DNA from: Desulfovibrio sp.
Lineage (GTDB): Bacteria > Desulfobacterota > Desulfovibrionia > Desulfovibrionales > Desulfovibrionaceae
Length of the DNA stretch: 35,421 bases
Direction of reading: 5' to 3'
Assembly (NCBI GenBank): GCA_024692205.1
Contig: JAILMX010000233.1
Location: 1-35,421, forward strand
In this document: one piece after another, positions 24,177 through 34,763 of the stretch
How the letters are laid out: every line of letters begins with the position of its first letter
Position numbering within the stretch: the first letter of the stretch is position 1
Translations under genes and position numbers: made by a program
The notes under the pieces: model-generated
What the model saw: the letters and a program-made list of their open reading frames with translations, nothing else
What the model was told of the DNA's origin: nothing
Databases searched by the model: none

Positions 24177-26567
24177 CTACAGCATATTGACAGGGTCAAG
24201 ATCGAGAAAAAGATGGAGTTTCCGCGAGGGGGCGGCCGCGTTTGCGGCGAACCAGAGGGAGCGCACCGACTGCCATTCGCCGGCCTTGATCAGGCACTGG
24301 AAGCGGCGCCTGCCCCGCAGCAAAGAAAGAGGCGCCGGGGCAGGCCCGAGAAGGCGCACGCCGAGAGCGTCCGCCTTCGCGCGCAAGATGCGGGCGAGTT
24401 CGGCCAATGCCTCAGCGCCGCCGCTCTCCCGCATGCCATACTCCATTTTGAGAAGCCCCAGGCAGACGAAGGGGGGATAGCGGCGAAGCTTGCGGCGCGC
24501 GAGTTCGGCTGCGTAGAAGCCCTCGTAGTCGGCCGCGCGCACGTACTGCCAGCAATAATGGTTTGTGTCACGCGTCTGAAGAAGGACGCGGCCGGGAAGA
24601 CCTCCCCTGCCTGCCCTGCCGGATGACTGCACAAGCAGCTGAAAGGTGCGCTCCGCGGCGCGATAATCCGGCAGGTTCAGCCCCATGTCCGCATCGGCGA
24701 CCACGACGAGGGTGACGCGGGGAAAATGGTGTCCTTTGGAAAGCATCTGCGTGCCAACGAGCACCTGCGACTCCCCTTTCGCAAATGCGGACAGGATCTC
24801 CTCCATACGGCCGGGACGGCGCGTTGAATCCCTGTCGAGCCTGAGCACGGGGCCAGCCGCCACCGTAGCCAGGGTCTCCGCCATGCGCTCCGTACCCTCG
24901 CCCATGGGCAGAAAGCTCGTGCCGCGGCACTTGGGGCAGGGCGAAGGAAAGGGACGCGTATAGCCGCAGTAGTGGCAGACAAGCTTCTGACGGGCCTTAT
25001 GATAAGTCATGCCGATAGCGCACTGCGGGCAGCCCATCGTCGTCCCGCAGTCCAGACAGTACATGAGGGGGGCATACCCGCGCCGGTTGAGCAGAACGAC
25101 CGCCTGCTCCCCGCGGGCGACGGTCGCGCGCAGGGCCTCAAGACTTTCCGGCGCGAGCGGACATCCACCGCCGGCATCGACCGCAAGGCCCCGTATATCG
25201 ACAAGCTCCACCGGCGGCAGGGCATTGCCCCCCACCCGGTGCGGCATGCGGAAGAGCGGCAGGCGCCCCTCTTCGGCCGAATGAAAGGTCTTGATGTCGG
25301 GTGTGGCCGAGCCCAGCACGACGAGGCCGCCCGACCGGTTCATACGCGCCCAGGCGACTTCCTTGGCCTGATAGCAGACACCCTCGTCCTGTTTATACGA
25401 AGCGTCGTGCTCCTCATCCAGGATGACGCAGGCGAGATTCGTCAGGGGCAGGAAGAGCGCGGAGCGCGTACCGACGACGACGCAAGGGGCGCTGCGCCGC
25501 GCCATTTCGCGAAAGAAGGCTTCGCGCCGCGAGGGCTGCTGATAGCCGTGGTAGAGAAAAACCGCCGCATCGGAGAGAGCGCAGCATGCGTCCCGGTACA
25601 GTTTGAGTGCCAGCGCGACCTCGGGCGCGAGCAGAAGAAGGCTTTTGCCCGCCGCGAGGCAATGACGGGCCAGCGCCAGATAGACAGCCGTCTTGCCGCT
25701 GCCCGTCACGCCGTACAGCAGGGCCGACTGTCCGTCCGTTTTGTCAAAGGCATGCAAAAGGCCATCCAGAGCCGCCTGCTGCTCACCGTTGAGCGTGAAG
25801 GCGGCCGGGGGCGGAGGCAGAAGGCCGTCTTCGGCGCGCACTTCCTCCTGCCCGGCGGCGAGGGCGCCGTCCGCCCCCTCCCGAACGAGGTGAACATACC
25901 CCGCAGCGAGCAGGGCCTTGAGCCCAGGCCCGGCCCCCTGCCCCAAATCTTTCAGAAGGCGCCGTCGCGTGACAGAGCCCTTGTCGTGCAGATATTCCAA
26001 AACCGCCGTCTGGCGCGTCGCGCCGGGACGCACCGGCCACGGGGGATCAACCGCAAGGCGGCAGAGTTCCTCGTCGGCGGCGTCATCCGCCCGGGAGAGG
26101 ATACGCGCCCTGCCCCTGGCCATATCCCGCGCGAGCCCCAGCCTGACATCGGCCCCGGCCTGAAGAAGCTGGCCCATGGTATACAGCCGTGCCCGGCCGT
26201 CGCTCACGCTGTGAAGGCGCATCTGAACGCTCCTGAGGCCCGCCGGCAGAACATGGCCAAGCACGGCCCCCTGGGTCACGCCCTGCCGGCGCGCGAGCTC
26301 GCCGACGAGGTCGAAAAGCTCGCCGCCGATGAGCGGAGCCCCCCATTCAAGCGGCCAGCAGATTTCCTTGCAGGCCACGCCCTCGGGCAGGCCGGATTCT
26401 TCAGACGCGCCGAGCACCATGGCGGCGCGCACCATGGGGCGGGCGCCCCGGCCGAGGGGAACAGCCACGCGAAGCCCCGGCCGCCAGAAATCCTCAGGGA
26501 ATTCCGGTGCCGGGGCATAGGTCAGAATGCAAAACGGCGCGCTCAGCAGAACGACGCGGACAAACAT
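24177..26567 (-). CDS. priA: Primosomal protein N' (replication restart helicase PriA)
   Basis: PriA rebuilds stalled forks and reloads the replicative helicase. The 796 residues contain an N-terminal DNA-binding domain. The superfamily 2 helicase core has GVTGSGKT (near 287), LDEEHD (near 382, the DEEH box) and GSATPD. A zinc-binding insertion from about 502 to 547 holds eight cysteines in four pairs (CLDC, CPQC, CHYC, CPKC). C-terminal motifs include VLVGTQMLSKGHHFP and QSSGRAGR. The start lies 21 bases from the glmM stop, so both probably share a transcript. Confidence 0.95.
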   Translation of the reverse strand: MFVRVVLLSAPFCILTYAPAPEFPEDFWRPGLRVAVPLGRGARPMVRAAMVLGASEESGLPEGVACKEICWPLEWGAPLIGGELFDLVGELARRQGVTQGAVLGHVLPAGLRSVQMRLHSVSDGRARLYTMGQLLQAGADVRLGLARDMARGRARILSRADDAADEELCRLAVDPPWPVRPGATRQTAVLEYLHDKGSVTRRRLLKDLGQGAGPGLKALLAAGYVHLVREGADGALAAGQEEVRAEDGLLPPPPAAFTLNGEQQAALDGLLHAFDKTDGQSALLYGVTGSGKTAVYLALARHCLAAGKSLLLLAPEVALALKLYRDACCALSDAAVFLYHGYQQPSRREAFFREMARRSAPCVVVGTRSALFLPLTNLACVILDEEHDASYKQDEGVCYQAKEVAWARMNRSGGLVVLGSATPDIKTFHSAEEGRLPLFRMPHRVGGNALPPVELVDIRGLAVDAGGGCPLAPESLEALRATVARGEQAVVLLNRRGYAPLMYCLDCGTTMGCPQCAIGMTYHKARQKLVCHYCGYTRPFPSPCPKCRGTSFLPMGEGTERMAETLATVAAGPVLRLDRDSTRRPGRMEEILSAFAKGESQVLVGTQMLSKGHHFPRVTLVVVADADMGLNLPDYRAAERTFQLLVQSSGRAGRGGLPGRVLLQTRDTNHYCWQYVRAADYEGFYAAELARRKLRRYPPFVCLGLLKMEYGMRESGGAEALAELARILRAKADALGVRLLGPAPAPLSLLRGRRRFQCLIKAGEWQSVRSLWFAANAAAPSRKLHLFLDLDPVNML

Positions 26568-26588
26568 GCGACAAAAGCCCCCTTTGGC

Positions 26589-27941
26589 TCAGCGCAGCTC
26601 CCTTGCGACAACCTCCGCGAGCTCATTGACGAGCTGGACGACAAGGTCGGGGTCTTCGCCCTCGACCATCACGCGGCAAAGAGCCTCAGTGCCGGAATAG
26701 CGCAGAAGCACCCTGCCACGTCCGCCGAGCGTCTTCTCTATCTTGGCCACGGTCTCGCCGATAACGGGCCTCTCTTCGAAAGGCAGACGCTTCTCGACAC
26801 GCACGTTGACGAGTTTCTGCGGGAAGGGCGTGAGCAGGCCTGCTATCTGCGACAGGGGCTTCTCCTTCTCGCGCATGATGCGCAGTATCTGCAGGGCGGC
26901 GAGCAGGCCGTCGCCCGTAGTGCTGTAATTGTGGAAGATAAGGTGCCCGGACTGCTCGCCGCCGAGCATGGCCTCGCGCTGGCGCATGGCTTCGACCACA
27001 TAGCGGTCACCCACAGGCGTGCGCAGAAGCGTGCCGCCGTGCTCCTTCATGAAAATCTCGAGGGCCATGTTGCTCATGACCGTCGCCACGAGCAGATTGC
27101 CCGGCAGCTCGCCGCGGGCCATCATGGACTGCGCGCACATGGCCATGATCTGATCGCCGTCGAGTATGGTGCCGTGCTCGTCGACCACGATGAGGCGATC
27201 GGCGTCGCCGTCGAGGGCGAGCCCCACGTCGGCGCGCACCTCGCGCACCTTCGCCGCCACCACATCGGGGTGGAGCGCGCCGCAGTGATCGTTGATGTTC
27301 GTGCCGTTCGGAGCGTCGCCTATGCGGAAGACCTCCGCTCCCAGCTCCTCGAGGGCGAGGGGGGCCACCTTGTAGCTCGCGCCGTTGGCGCAGTCCACCA
27401 CGATGCGCAGGCCGGAGAGCGTCATGTGCGCCGGAAAGCTGTTCTTCGTGAAGACGATGTAGCGCCCGCCGGCATCCTCGATCTTCGTGGCGCGGCCCAC
27501 GTGCCGCGCATCGGGATAGGGCCAGGCGAACTCGGGGTCGCACACCATGGCGGCGATCTCGTTCTCGACCTGATCGGGCAGCTTGTAGCCGTCGGCGTCG
27601 AAGAATTTGATACCGTTGTCATGGAAGGGATTGTGCGAGGCCGAGATGACCACGCCGAGGTCGGCGCGCATGCTGCGCGTCAGAAAGGAGATCGCGGGCG
27701 TGGGCAGCGGTCCTGTCATGATGACATGCATGCCGGCGGCGCACAGGCCGGCTGTCAGAGCCGACTCGAACATATAGCCGGAAAGGCGCGTGTCCTTGCC
27801 GATGACGACCCTGTGCTGGCGGGCGCCTTGGCGGAAGCGCACGCCCGCCGCTATGCCGAGCCGCAGGGCGACATCGACCGTCATGGGCGCGACATTCACC
27901 GTGCCGCGCAACCCATCCGTACCGAAAAAGCGTTCTGCCAT
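26589..27941 (-). CDS. glmM: Phosphoglucosamine mutase
   Basis: This enzyme converts glucosamine-6-phosphate to glucosamine-1-phosphate for peptidoglycan and lipopolysaccharide precursors. The 450 residues match GlmM. FGTDGLRG is at the N-terminus, the catalytic phosphoserine loop SASHNP near 100, metal-binding DGDADR near 247 and the phosphate-binding RYSGTE near 414. GGAGG lies seven bases before the ATG. It follows cdaA and cdaR, an arrangement also known from Gram-positive bacteria, where the cyclase and GlmM interact. Confidence 0.96.
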   Translation of the reverse strand: MAERFFGTDGLRGTVNVAPMTVDVALRLGIAAGVRFRQGARQHRVVIGKDTRLSGYMFESALTAGLCAAGMHVIMTGPLPTPAISFLTRSMRADLGVVISASHNPFHDNGIKFFDADGYKLPDQVENEIAAMVCDPEFAWPYPDARHVGRATKIEDAGGRYIVFTKNSFPAHMTLSGLRIVVDCANGASYKVAPLALEELGAEVFRIGDAPNGTNINDHCGALHPDVVAAKVREVRADVGLALDGDADRLIVVDEHGTILDGDQIMAMCAQSMMARGELPGNLLVATVMSNMALEIFMKEHGGTLLRTPVGDRYVVEAMRQREAMLGGEQSGHLIFHNYSTTGDGLLAALQILRIMREKEKPLSQIAGLLTPFPQKLVNVRVEKRLPFEERPVIGETVAKIEKTLGGRGRVLLRYSGTEALCRVMVEGEDPDLVVQLVNELAEVVARELR

Positions 27942-27960
27942 GATATCCTCCGCTGTCCTG

Positions 27961-28914
27961 TCAGCGCAATTTTGTCACAGTCACTTCTTTCGTGCTCGCA
28001 TCGAGAACGCTCATCCCTTCGGGCAGGTCGATATGGAGCCTGACGCGCCGGCTCTCGCCCGCTTGCAGGCCGTCCGGAGGGATAAGGCTGACGTGCAGTT
28101 TATCAAGATACTGCCTGTCCTTCACTTTCGCCTCGGGCAGGTCGATTGTCACAACGACTTCCGTCGGATCCGTCTCGTACTGATTCGCGATCTGCTTCGG
28201 CAGCTGCACCTTGCAGGTTCGCACGAGGATCTTGCGGTGGCTCGTCACCTGGTAGCGCACGTCCACCTTGTCGGGCTTGGCCGTGATGAGGTTCGGGGTG
28301 TTCAGCTCAAGCTGCTTCACGTCGACGATCTGCCCCTCGGGGGCCATGGGGTCGATGGGCACCCTGACGATGAAGGGATTGTTCTTCTTGATCTCCTCTT
28401 CCGGCCCGGAGAGGACGACTATGGCAGGCGCCAGGCCCTTTATCTCCGCCTTCACGTTTTCCGGCAGATCGGCCTTGGCCTTGAGCATGACGCGCCGCTC
28501 TATCTTGCGGTCGGCGGTGATGAGCAGGCTCGGGGGGCTTATGTCGATCAGCTCGAAACCGCGGAAGGTGCGGTCATCGTTTCCCTTGAGCCTTTCCGCC
28601 GTCATGGGGATGATGTTCTCCCCCTTCCGGATGCCGCGCAGGTCGAGCTGGGCAACACGCCGCCCGGGCATCGCGTTCAGCATGGCGTTTGTCGTGCGCA
28701 CGCGCACCGTCGCCTTGTCCTTCAGCTCGCTCGTCACGACGAGGCCCTCGGGGATGTTGACGTAGCTGAGCGCGATGGAGAACTGCGTCTCCACCCTGTT
28801 GTTCAGGCAGACGAAATACCACATGGCAACGGCCGCCATGAAGGAGACCAAAAAGGCGATCCCCCGCGAAAGGGCGGCGGCGGTCTGAGCCCGGTCACGC
28901 TGCAAGGCTTTCAT
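27961..28914 (-). CDS. cdaR: YbbR-domain protein, CdaR-like regulator of the cyclase
   Basis: This membrane-anchored protein has one N-terminal span (about 18-38) followed by extracytoplasmic YbbR repeats in 317 residues. Repeated short beta-rich units such as VDVRYQV and [12 protein letters not shown] fit the fold. In Firmicutes CdaR binds and tunes CdaA; the name here rests on domain and gene order. It overlaps the end of cdaA by 20 bases, and GGAAGG precedes the ATG. Confidence 0.85.
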   Translation of the reverse strand: MKALQRDRAQTAAALSRGIAFLVSFMAAVAMWYFVCLNNRVETQFSIALSYVNIPEGLVVTSELKDKATVRVRTTNAMLNAMPGRRVAQLDLRGIRKGENIIPMTAERLKGNDDRTFRGFELIDISPPSLLITADRKIERRVMLKAKADLPENVKAEIKGLAPAIVVLSGPEEEIKKNNPFIVRVPIDPMAPEGQIVDVKQLELNTPNLITAKPDKVDVRYQVTSHRKILVRTCKVQLPKQIANQYETDPTEVVVTIDLPEAKVKDRQYLDKLHVSLIPPDGLQAGESRRVRLHIDLPEGMSVLDASTKEVTVTKLR

Positions 28915-29665
28915 TGAGCACCTTCCTCAGTGTTTCGGCATCGACCCTGCGCCTCAGTTGGCCGTGCATGGCTATGGAAATCTCTCCGCGCTCCTCCGAG
29001 ACGACGACGGCCACGGCGTCGCTCTCCTGCGTGATGCCCATGGCCGCGCGGTGGCGCGTGCCGAAGTTCTGGCCCTTTGCCACGGCGAGCGGCAGTATGC
29101 AGGCGGCGGCCGCTATGCGCCCGCCCCTGAGAATGACCGCGCCGTCGTGCAGGGGGGCGCCCTCGTAGAAAAGGTTCATGAGAAGGCGGCGCGAGATTTT
29201 CGCGTCCACGGGCACTCCCTCCTGCCGTATCATGTCGTCGAGCGGAACGCCGTGCTGGATGACGATGAGCGCCCCGCAGCGCTGGCGGGCCATCTCCACG
29301 CAGGCGGCGACGACCTCCTCGGCGTCCCCGCTCGTGACAGCCTTGCCCCGGAAGAGTCCCTTGGCGCCGAGATCGCCCAGCATCTGCCGTATGTCGGGGT
29401 AGAAGATGACGACGATGACGATCGGCAGCGAATCGAAAAGGCCCTTCATGAACCAGCTCAGGGTGTAGAGCTCAAGGCGCCAGGCGACGCCGTAGAGCAG
29501 GAGCAGAAATATCAAGCCCATCAGCACGGCGAGCGCGCGGGATGTGCGCAGCGCCTGAAAGAGCATGTAGAGCAGGAAGACGATGATGGCGATGTCGATG
29601 CCGTCGCGCAACAGGTCGACCTGATAGCCATTGAAAAATGAGAAGATGAGATCGCTCACGGACAA
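28895..29665 (-). CDS. cdaA: Diadenylate cyclase
   Basis: This enzyme makes c-di-AMP from two ATP. The 256 residues comprise three N-terminal membrane spans and a DAC domain with DGAVILRGGRI (DGA near 175) and GTRHRAAMG (RHR near 201), the catalytic motifs. The start read here is TTG at 29665; a GTG two codons later (29659) is an equally good choice, with AAGG upstream in the end of folP. It is the producer gene of the cdaA-cdaR-glmM set, linking the nucleotide signal to cell-wall precursor supply. Confidence 0.92.
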   Translation of the reverse strand: MSVSDLIFSFFNGYQVDLLRDGIDIAIIVFLLYMLFQALRTSRALAVLMGLIFLLLLYGVAWRLELYTLSWFMKGLFDSLPIVIVVIFYPDIRQMLGDLGAKGLFRGKAVTSGDAEEVVAACVEMARQRCGALIVIQHGVPLDDMIRQEGVPVDAKISRRLLMNLFYEGAPLHDGAVILRGGRIAAAACILPLAVAKGQNFGTRHRAAMGITQESDAVAVVVSEERGEISIAMHGQLRRRVDAETLRKVLNESLAA

Positions 29666-29671
29666 GACGCC

Positions 29672-30514
29672 TTATGAAAGAATACGGGCAAGGACAAGGG
29701 CCTGCGCGGCCCCCTTCACGTCATGCACCCTGTGCCACGCGTAACCGCGCGCGGCAAGCAGGGCCGTGGCCGTCGCCGTCACCCCCGCCCGCTCATCGAC
29801 GGGCAGGCCGAAGAGGTCTCCAAAGAGGCTCTTCATGGATATGCCCGCGAGCAGGGGCCGCCCGAAGGCGAGCAGATCCTCGGGGTGGGCGAGCAGGGCC
29901 AGATTGTGCTCCAAGCTCTTCCCGAAGCCTATGCCGGGGTCGAGCACAACGCATTCCTCGGGCAGGCCCGCACGCACGAGGCGGTTGAGCTCCCGTTCGA
30001 AAAAATCGCGTACCTCGCGCCGCACATCGCCATAGCGCGGGGCGTCCTGCATGGTCTTCGGCCGGCCGCCGCTGTGCATGAGCACATAGCCCGGCCTGTA
30101 CTGCACGAGCACATCCGTCAGGGCCGGATCCCACGCACAGGCTGAAATGTCGTTCACGATGTCCGCGCCGGCCTCCAGAGCGGCTGCGGCCGTCACCGCA
30201 TGGTAGGTGTCGATCGATACCACGGCTTGGGCATCCGCCTGGCGCAGCCGTGCGAGCACGGGCAACAGGCGGTGCATTTCCTCCCCGGGCTCAAGGGGTC
30301 GCGCCCCTGGCCGCGACGACTCCGCCCCGATATCGAGTATCTCCGCGCCCTCGTCTCTCAGACGCAGGGCATGGGCCAGGGCCGCATCGGGGGAATCATG
30401 ATCCCCCCCGTCGTAGAAAGAATCGGGCGTCGCATTGACGATGCCCATGATGCCGAATTTCTCCGCGGGGGCGAGGTTTCGTCCCCGCCCGATCCTCCAT
30501 TCTGCCGCCTGCAT
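29672..30514 (-). CDS. folP: Dihydropteroate synthase
   Basis: This enzyme joins p-aminobenzoate to the pterin in folate synthesis and is the sulfonamide target. The 280-residue TIM barrel shows IMGIVNATPDSFYDGG near 25, DIGAESSRPGA, VVSIDTYHA, VLDPGIGFGKS and the C-terminal RVHDVKG. GAAAGG precedes the ATG. It lies between ftsH and cdaA with only short gaps. Confidence 0.95.
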   Translation of the reverse strand: MQAAEWRIGRGRNLAPAEKFGIMGIVNATPDSFYDGGDHDSPDAALAHALRLRDEGAEILDIGAESSRPGARPLEPGEEMHRLLPVLARLRQADAQAVVSIDTYHAVTAAAALEAGADIVNDISACAWDPALTDVLVQYRPGYVLMHSGGRPKTMQDAPRYGDVRREVRDFFERELNRLVRAGLPEECVVLDPGIGFGKSLEHNLALLAHPEDLLAFGRPLLAGISMKSLFGDLFGLPVDERAGVTATATALLAARGYAWHRVHDVKGAAQALVLARILS

Positions 30515-30534
30515 GCCGCGCCTTTCAGAGAAAC

Positions 30535-32511
30535 CTACTTCTCCCCGCCCTTCGCGCCGTCATCGCCCGCGTTCTTCTCCGCAGGCGCGTCCCCGTCGGC
30601 GTCCGGCTCGAAGAAAAAGCCGTCTCCGTCCTTCTTTTCCGGGGCGACATCCTTCGACCCTGCGGACGAAGCATCCGCAGGGGCATCGACCATGGCGCCG
30701 CCTTCCAGAGGGTCCAGTTCGCGACCCTCCATCAGCCTGTCGAGGTCGGCGCCGGTGATGGTCTCTCTGTCAAGCAGGGCGCGGGCTATGCTGTGCAGGG
30801 TCTCGATATTGTCCTGCAAGAGCGTGCGGCACCGTTCATGAGCCTCCTCGACGATGCGCTTCACTTCGGCATCGACGAGGCGCGCCGTGTCCTCACTGTA
30901 ATTCTTGTTCTGCACCCATTCACGGCCGATGAAGACCTCCTCGCCCGTCTCGCCGATGGCGAGGGTGCCTATGCTGTCGCTCATGCCCCACTCGCACACC
31001 ATCTTGCGCGCGGTTGTGGTGACGCGCTCGATATCGTTCGAGGCACCGGTCGTCACGTCGTCGAAGATGATCTCCTCGGCCACGCGTCCGCCCAGAAGCA
31101 CAACGAGGTTATTGCGCAGATAGGTGCGCGAATAGCCATGGCGATCCTCGTCGGGCAGCTGCATGGTCACGCCGAGGGCCCGGCCGCGTGGGATGATGGT
31201 GACCTTGTGCACGGGGTCGGAACCGGGCAGAAGCCGCGCAGCGAGCGCGTGCCCGCCTTCGTGATAGGCCGTGATGCGTTTCTCCTCGTCGGAGAGGATG
31301 AGGCTGCGGCGTTCGCGGCCCATGAGGACCTTGTCCTTGGCGAACTCGAAGTCACGCATGCAAAGCGTGTCCTTGTTCGCCTTGGCGGCCTGCAGGGCAG
31401 CCTCGTTCACGAGGTTCTCAAGGTCCGCGCCCGAGAAGCCGGGCGTGCCGCGGGCGATTACCGCGAGATCCACGTCTTTAGCGAGCGGCGTGCGCTTGGT
31501 GTGCACGCCGAGTATGTGCTTTCTGCCGTTCAAATCGGGCGTCGGCACGACGACCTGCCTGTCGAAGCGGCCTGGACGCAGAAGAGCGGGGTCGAGCACG
31601 TCGGGCCGGTTCGTCGCCGCGATGAGAATGACGCCCTCGTTGCTCTCAAAGCCGTCCATCTCGACGAGCAGCTGGTTCAGGGTCTGCTCGCGTTCGTCGT
31701 GACCGCCGCCGAGGCCTGCGCCGCGCTTGCGCCCCACGGCGTCTATCTCATCGATGAAGATAAGGCAGGGGGCATTCTTCTTGCCCTGCACGAAGAGGTC
31801 GCGCACGCGCGAAGCGCCCACGCCCACGAACATCTCGACGAAATCGGAACCGGAAATGGAAAAGAAGGGCACGCCCGCCTCGCCGGCGACGGCGCGGGCC
31901 AGAAGGGTCTTGCCCGTTCCTGGGGGGCCGACGAGCAGCACGCCCTTGGGTATGCGCCCGCCGAGGCGGGTGAATTTCTTTGGGTTGGAGAGGAATTCGA
32001 CGACTTCGGAGAGCTCCTCCTTCGCCTCATCCACGCCCGCGACGTCCGCGAAGGTGACGCGGTTCTCGTTGCCGTCCTGATTGAGCAGGCGCGCACGCGA
32101 ACGGCCGAAACTCATGGCCTTGCCGCTGCCGTCCTGCATCTTGCGCATGAAGAACACCCACACGCCCACCAGGAGGAGCATGGGGAACCACGACGCCAGA
32201 AGCGTCATGTACCATGACTGCTCTTCCGGGGGTTCCGCCTTGATCTCAACGTTCTTCTGCATCAGGCGTTCTACGAGGCCGGCATCGCGCGGAGCGTACG
32301 TCTGCACGGTCTGGTTGGAGGACGTCTTGCCGGTGAGGTTGCTGCCCTGCACGGTCACGGAAACGACCTGTCCGCTCTCGACGCGGGCGAGGAAATCCGT
32401 GTAGGAAATGCGCTGGAGTCCCGACTGCGGCTGCTGGAACATATTGAACAGGGCAACCGCTGCGAGAAGGATGATCAGCCAGAGCATCATATTGCGGCCG
32501 AATTGATTCAA
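30535..32511 (-). CDS. ftsH: ATP-dependent zinc metalloprotease FtsH
   Basis: This is a membrane-bound AAA+ protease that extracts and degrades membrane and short-lived cytoplasmic proteins. Two spans (about 8-25 and 100-120) flank a periplasmic domain. The AAA module has GPPGTGKT near 199 and the second region of homology [18 protein letters not shown]. The zinc site is HEGGH near 417. The tail is acidic and low in complexity. I place the start at TTG 32511, because GGGAGG lies five bases upstream and similarity begins there (LNQFGRN). A reading from ATG 32652 adds about 47 residues with no family match. Confidence 0.93.
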   Translation of the reverse strand: MNQFGRNMMLWLIILLAAVALFNMFQQPQSGLQRISYTDFLARVESGQVVSVTVQGSNLTGKTSSNQTVQTYAPRDAGLVERLMQKNVEIKAEPPEEQSWYMTLLASWFPMLLLVGVWVFFMRKMQDGSGKAMSFGRSRARLLNQDGNENRVTFADVAGVDEAKEELSEVVEFLSNPKKFTRLGGRIPKGVLLVGPPGTGKTLLARAVAGEAGVPFFSISGSDFVEMFVGVGASRVRDLFVQGKKNAPCLIFIDEIDAVGRKRGAGLGGGHDEREQTLNQLLVEMDGFESNEGVILIAATNRPDVLDPALLRPGRFDRQVVVPTPDLNGRKHILGVHTKRTPLAKDVDLAVIARGTPGFSGADLENLVNEAALQAAKANKDTLCMRDFEFAKDKVLMGRERRSLILSDEEKRITAYHEGGHALAARLLPGSDPVHKVTIIPRGRALGVTMQLPDEDRHGYSRTYLRNNLVVLLGGRVAEEIIFDDVTTGASNDIERVTTTARKMVCEWGMSDSIGTLAIGETGEEVFIGREWVQNKNYSEDTARLVDAEVKRIVEEAHERCRTLLQDNIETLHSIARALLDRETITGADLDRLMEGRELDPLEGGAMVDAPADASSAGSKDVAPEKKDGDGFFFEPDADGDAPAEKNAGDDGAKGGEK

Positions 32512-32738
32512 CACTGCCTCCCATATATCATCAGCTTGTCGTAGCAATATAATAATTGCCCACGGGTTGGCAATGCCGGCACAGGCCTTTTTTCGCGGCC
32601 GGGATGGGGAGCCCCCTCCCCTTGCGGGAATCTGGCGCAGGCATACGGCCACCGCGAGACGGACGCCTCACGGGGTATTTCCGCAGACGCGCATGCGCTT
32701 GCTCCCCCCGCCCTTTTGGTCTATCGTGGGTGTTCTGC

Positions 32739-32832
32739 GGAGACGTTTCGTCACCGGTGTGGCGCCCGGTCTTCAAAACCGGCGGCAGGCCTTGCGGTCT
32801 GCGGTAGGTTCGACCCCTATGCGTCTCCGCCA
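32739..32832 (+). tRNA. selC: tRNA-Sec (anticodon TCA)
   Basis: This selenocysteine tRNA of 94 bases includes the encoded CCA. The acceptor is eight base pairs (GGAGACG plus a T-G pair with GCGTCTCC), as expected for the bacterial selC fold. The anticodon stem CCGGT/ACCGG holds TCA in CTTCAAA. A long variable arm (about 32785-32805) and the GGTTCGACCCC T-arm follow. It means the cell reads UGA as Sec in some mRNAs. None of the genes here shows a Sec UGA, so the users lie elsewhere. Confidence 0.95.
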
Positions 32833-32848
32833 GCAAAGCGTCCGCAAA

Positions 32849-32888
32849 GCCCCGTGAGGTTCACAGCACCCTGCGGGGCCTCTCTTTT
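32849..32888 (+). terminator. Terminator of selC
   Basis: GCCCCG (32849-32854) pairs with CGGGGC (32874-32879) around a loop, followed by TCTCTTTTT. It lies 17 bases past the tRNA end. Confidence 0.7.
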
Positions 32889-32926
32889 TCGGCAGGGGGG
32901 CTTCATCATGCTTTCAAAAACGGCCT

Positions 32927-34657
32927 TCACGCGCACTGTTCGGCCGTGATGGGTCGCAGCAGCCATTCCCCCCCGTCCATGTGCAGTTCGGTATCGTGCA
33001 GGGAGAAAAGGGTCGACCTGTGCCCCACGCTCACGACGCCGGTATCGGGCAGCTCGCGGCGCAGCAGATCGTACATGTCCTTTTCGCGCCGCTCGTCGAG
33101 GGCCGAGGTCGCCTCGTCGAGGAATATCCAGCGCGGGGCCGCCAGAAGCGCGCGGGCGAAGGCGATGCGCTGCTGCTCGCCGAGGGAGAGGATGCGACTC
33201 CAGTCGTCCGTCTCGTCGAGCCGCGGCGTGAGCTTCTCAAGATCAACCAGGCGGAGCACCTCGCCCAGGCGGGCGTCGTCGATGTCGGTTTCGCGGGGGT
33301 AGCACACCGCGCGGCGCAGGGTTCCCAGGGGCAGGTAGGGCCGCTGCGGCAGAAAGAGTGTCGTCTCGCCGCCCGTGGCGACCTCGCCCCCGCCGAAGGG
33401 CCATATGCCCGAGATCGTCCGCAAAAAGGTGCTCTTGCCGCAACCCGAAGGGCCGGTCACAAGCAGCCTCCCCCCGGGCTCCAGCGCGAGGGAGCAGCCG
33501 CGCATGAGCGGGCGGCCGTCTGGCAGCTGCACGTTCAGGTCGCTTGTCGCGAAACGCCCCTTCTCGCCGGGGATCATCCGCACGCCGTCGGTGATGGCCT
33601 CCGTCTGCTTCATATGCCGCGTGAAAAGGCCGAGGCGGCGGATGACGGCCGCGAGCGAGGCGATGGTGCCGTAGGCCGAGACGAAGAAGGAAAGCGCGTC
33701 CTTGACGCTCGCGAAGGCATGGGTCAGCTGCATGAACTGCCCTATCTGAAAGCCCCCGCTGAACATGCGCGGGGCCGCCATGAGGATGGGCATGATGACG
33801 GCCGCCTGGTCGTAGGAATTCGTGTAGAAGCTCAGGAGCTTGTGGCGGCGCATCAGAAGCAGATAGTTCCTCACGCACTGGCCGAAACGCTCGCCGAAGC
33901 CCGCAAGCTCCATGCGCTCGCCGCCGTAGAAGGCGATGCTCTCGCTGTTCTCGCGCACGCGCATCATGCTGAAACGGAAGTCGGCCTCGTATTTCTGCTG
34001 GTCGTACTTGAGCTTGATGAGCTTGCGGCCCACGACGTGGGCGAGCCACGTGCCCACGACGGCGTACAGAAGGCAGGCCCAGAACATGTAGCCGTGGATG
34101 GCAAACGCATGCCCCGCGACGGTGAAGGAGAGCACGCCGGAAAGGTTCCAGAGGATGACGGAGAAGGCCACGAGGCTCGTCACCTTGCGCAGAAAGCCCA
34201 CCAGAAGCTCAACGGTGAGCCTGGCGAAGGCCCCCGCGTCCTCGGATATGCGCTGGTCGGGGTTGTCGGTGTCGCTCGAAAGCACCTGCAGCCTGTAGTA
34301 GGCCTGGTGCTCCATCCACTCCTTCAGAAAGCGGTCCGTCAGCCACACGCGCCAGCGAAGGCGCAGCATCTCCTGCAGGTAAAGGGCGTTTGCGGCGAAG
34401 AAGATGAAAATGAAGGCGATGACGGTGAATTCGCCGATGTAGGGCCAGAAGGCGCTGTAATCGGCCTTTTCGAACATCCCGAAGAAATCCTTCTGCCAGT
34501 TGTTGAAGCGCACCAGGAGATAGACCATGCCGAAGTTCAGCAGGATGACGATCGCGAGCAGGCCGCAGGCCTCCCACTTCTTTTCGGACACCCAGTACCC
34601 CTTGAAGATGGACCAGAACATTTTCCATGTGGACAATTTGTCGTCGTGCGCGCTCAT
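32927..34657 (-). CDS. ABC transporter permease/ATP-binding protein, YddA/BacA/SbmA type
   Basis: This is a fused half-transporter of 576 residues. The N-terminal membrane domain (about 1-330) has six hydrophobic segments and the typical start STWKMFWSIFKGYWVSEKKW. LRWRVWLTDRFLKEWM and NPDQRISEDA are hallmarks of the ABC_membrane_2 family. The ATPase domain has GPSGCGKST near 404, a signature near 489 (SLGEQQRIAFARALL) and Walker B WIFLDEATSALDE near 512. Family members move peptides or very long-chain acyl compounds. The ATG at 34657 is chosen where similarity begins; an in-frame ATG at 34777 adds an unrelated stretch. Confidence 0.9.
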   Translation of the reverse strand: MSAHDDKLSTWKMFWSIFKGYWVSEKKWEACGLLAIVILLNFGMVYLLVRFNNWQKDFFGMFEKADYSAFWPYIGEFTVIAFIFIFFAANALYLQEMLRLRWRVWLTDRFLKEWMEHQAYYRLQVLSSDTDNPDQRISEDAGAFARLTVELLVGFLRKVTSLVAFSVILWNLSGVLSFTVAGHAFAIHGYMFWACLLYAVVGTWLAHVVGRKLIKLKYDQQKYEADFRFSMMRVRENSESIAFYGGERMELAGFGERFGQCVRNYLLLMRRHKLLSFYTNSYDQAAVIMPILMAAPRMFSGGFQIGQFMQLTHAFASVKDALSFFVSAYGTIASLAAVIRRLGLFTRHMKQTEAITDGVRMIPGEKGRFATSDLNVQLPDGRPLMRGCSLALEPGGRLLVTGPSGCGKSTFLRTISGIWPFGGGEVATGGETTLFLPQRPYLPLGTLRRAVCYPRETDIDDARLGEVLRLVDLEKLTPRLDETDDWSRILSLGEQQRIAFARALLAAPRWIFLDEATSALDERREKDMYDLLRRELPDTGVVSVGHRSTLFSLHDTELHMDGGEWLLRPITAEQCA

Positions 34658-34763
34658 GGGGCAGTCTCTCGTCGCCGTTGCGGCGTAACCGGTTTCAAAA
34701 AGGCGCAGTCCGCCCGGTCCATCCCGGGCGTGGCCGCGCCGAGCATTTTCAAAAAAAAGCCAG

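Noticed and set aside
24972-28043. A very long open frame on the plus strand (about 1,020 codons)
   Set aside because: It is antisense to priA, glmM and part of cdaR, which have clear family motifs. Its His/Ala/Gly/Arg-rich translation has no domain; it is a by-product of GC-rich codon use.
32739-32832. Reading the UGA stops in this window as selenocysteine codons
   Set aside because: None of the genes ending in UGA shows continued similarity past the stop or a likely SECIS hairpin right after it.
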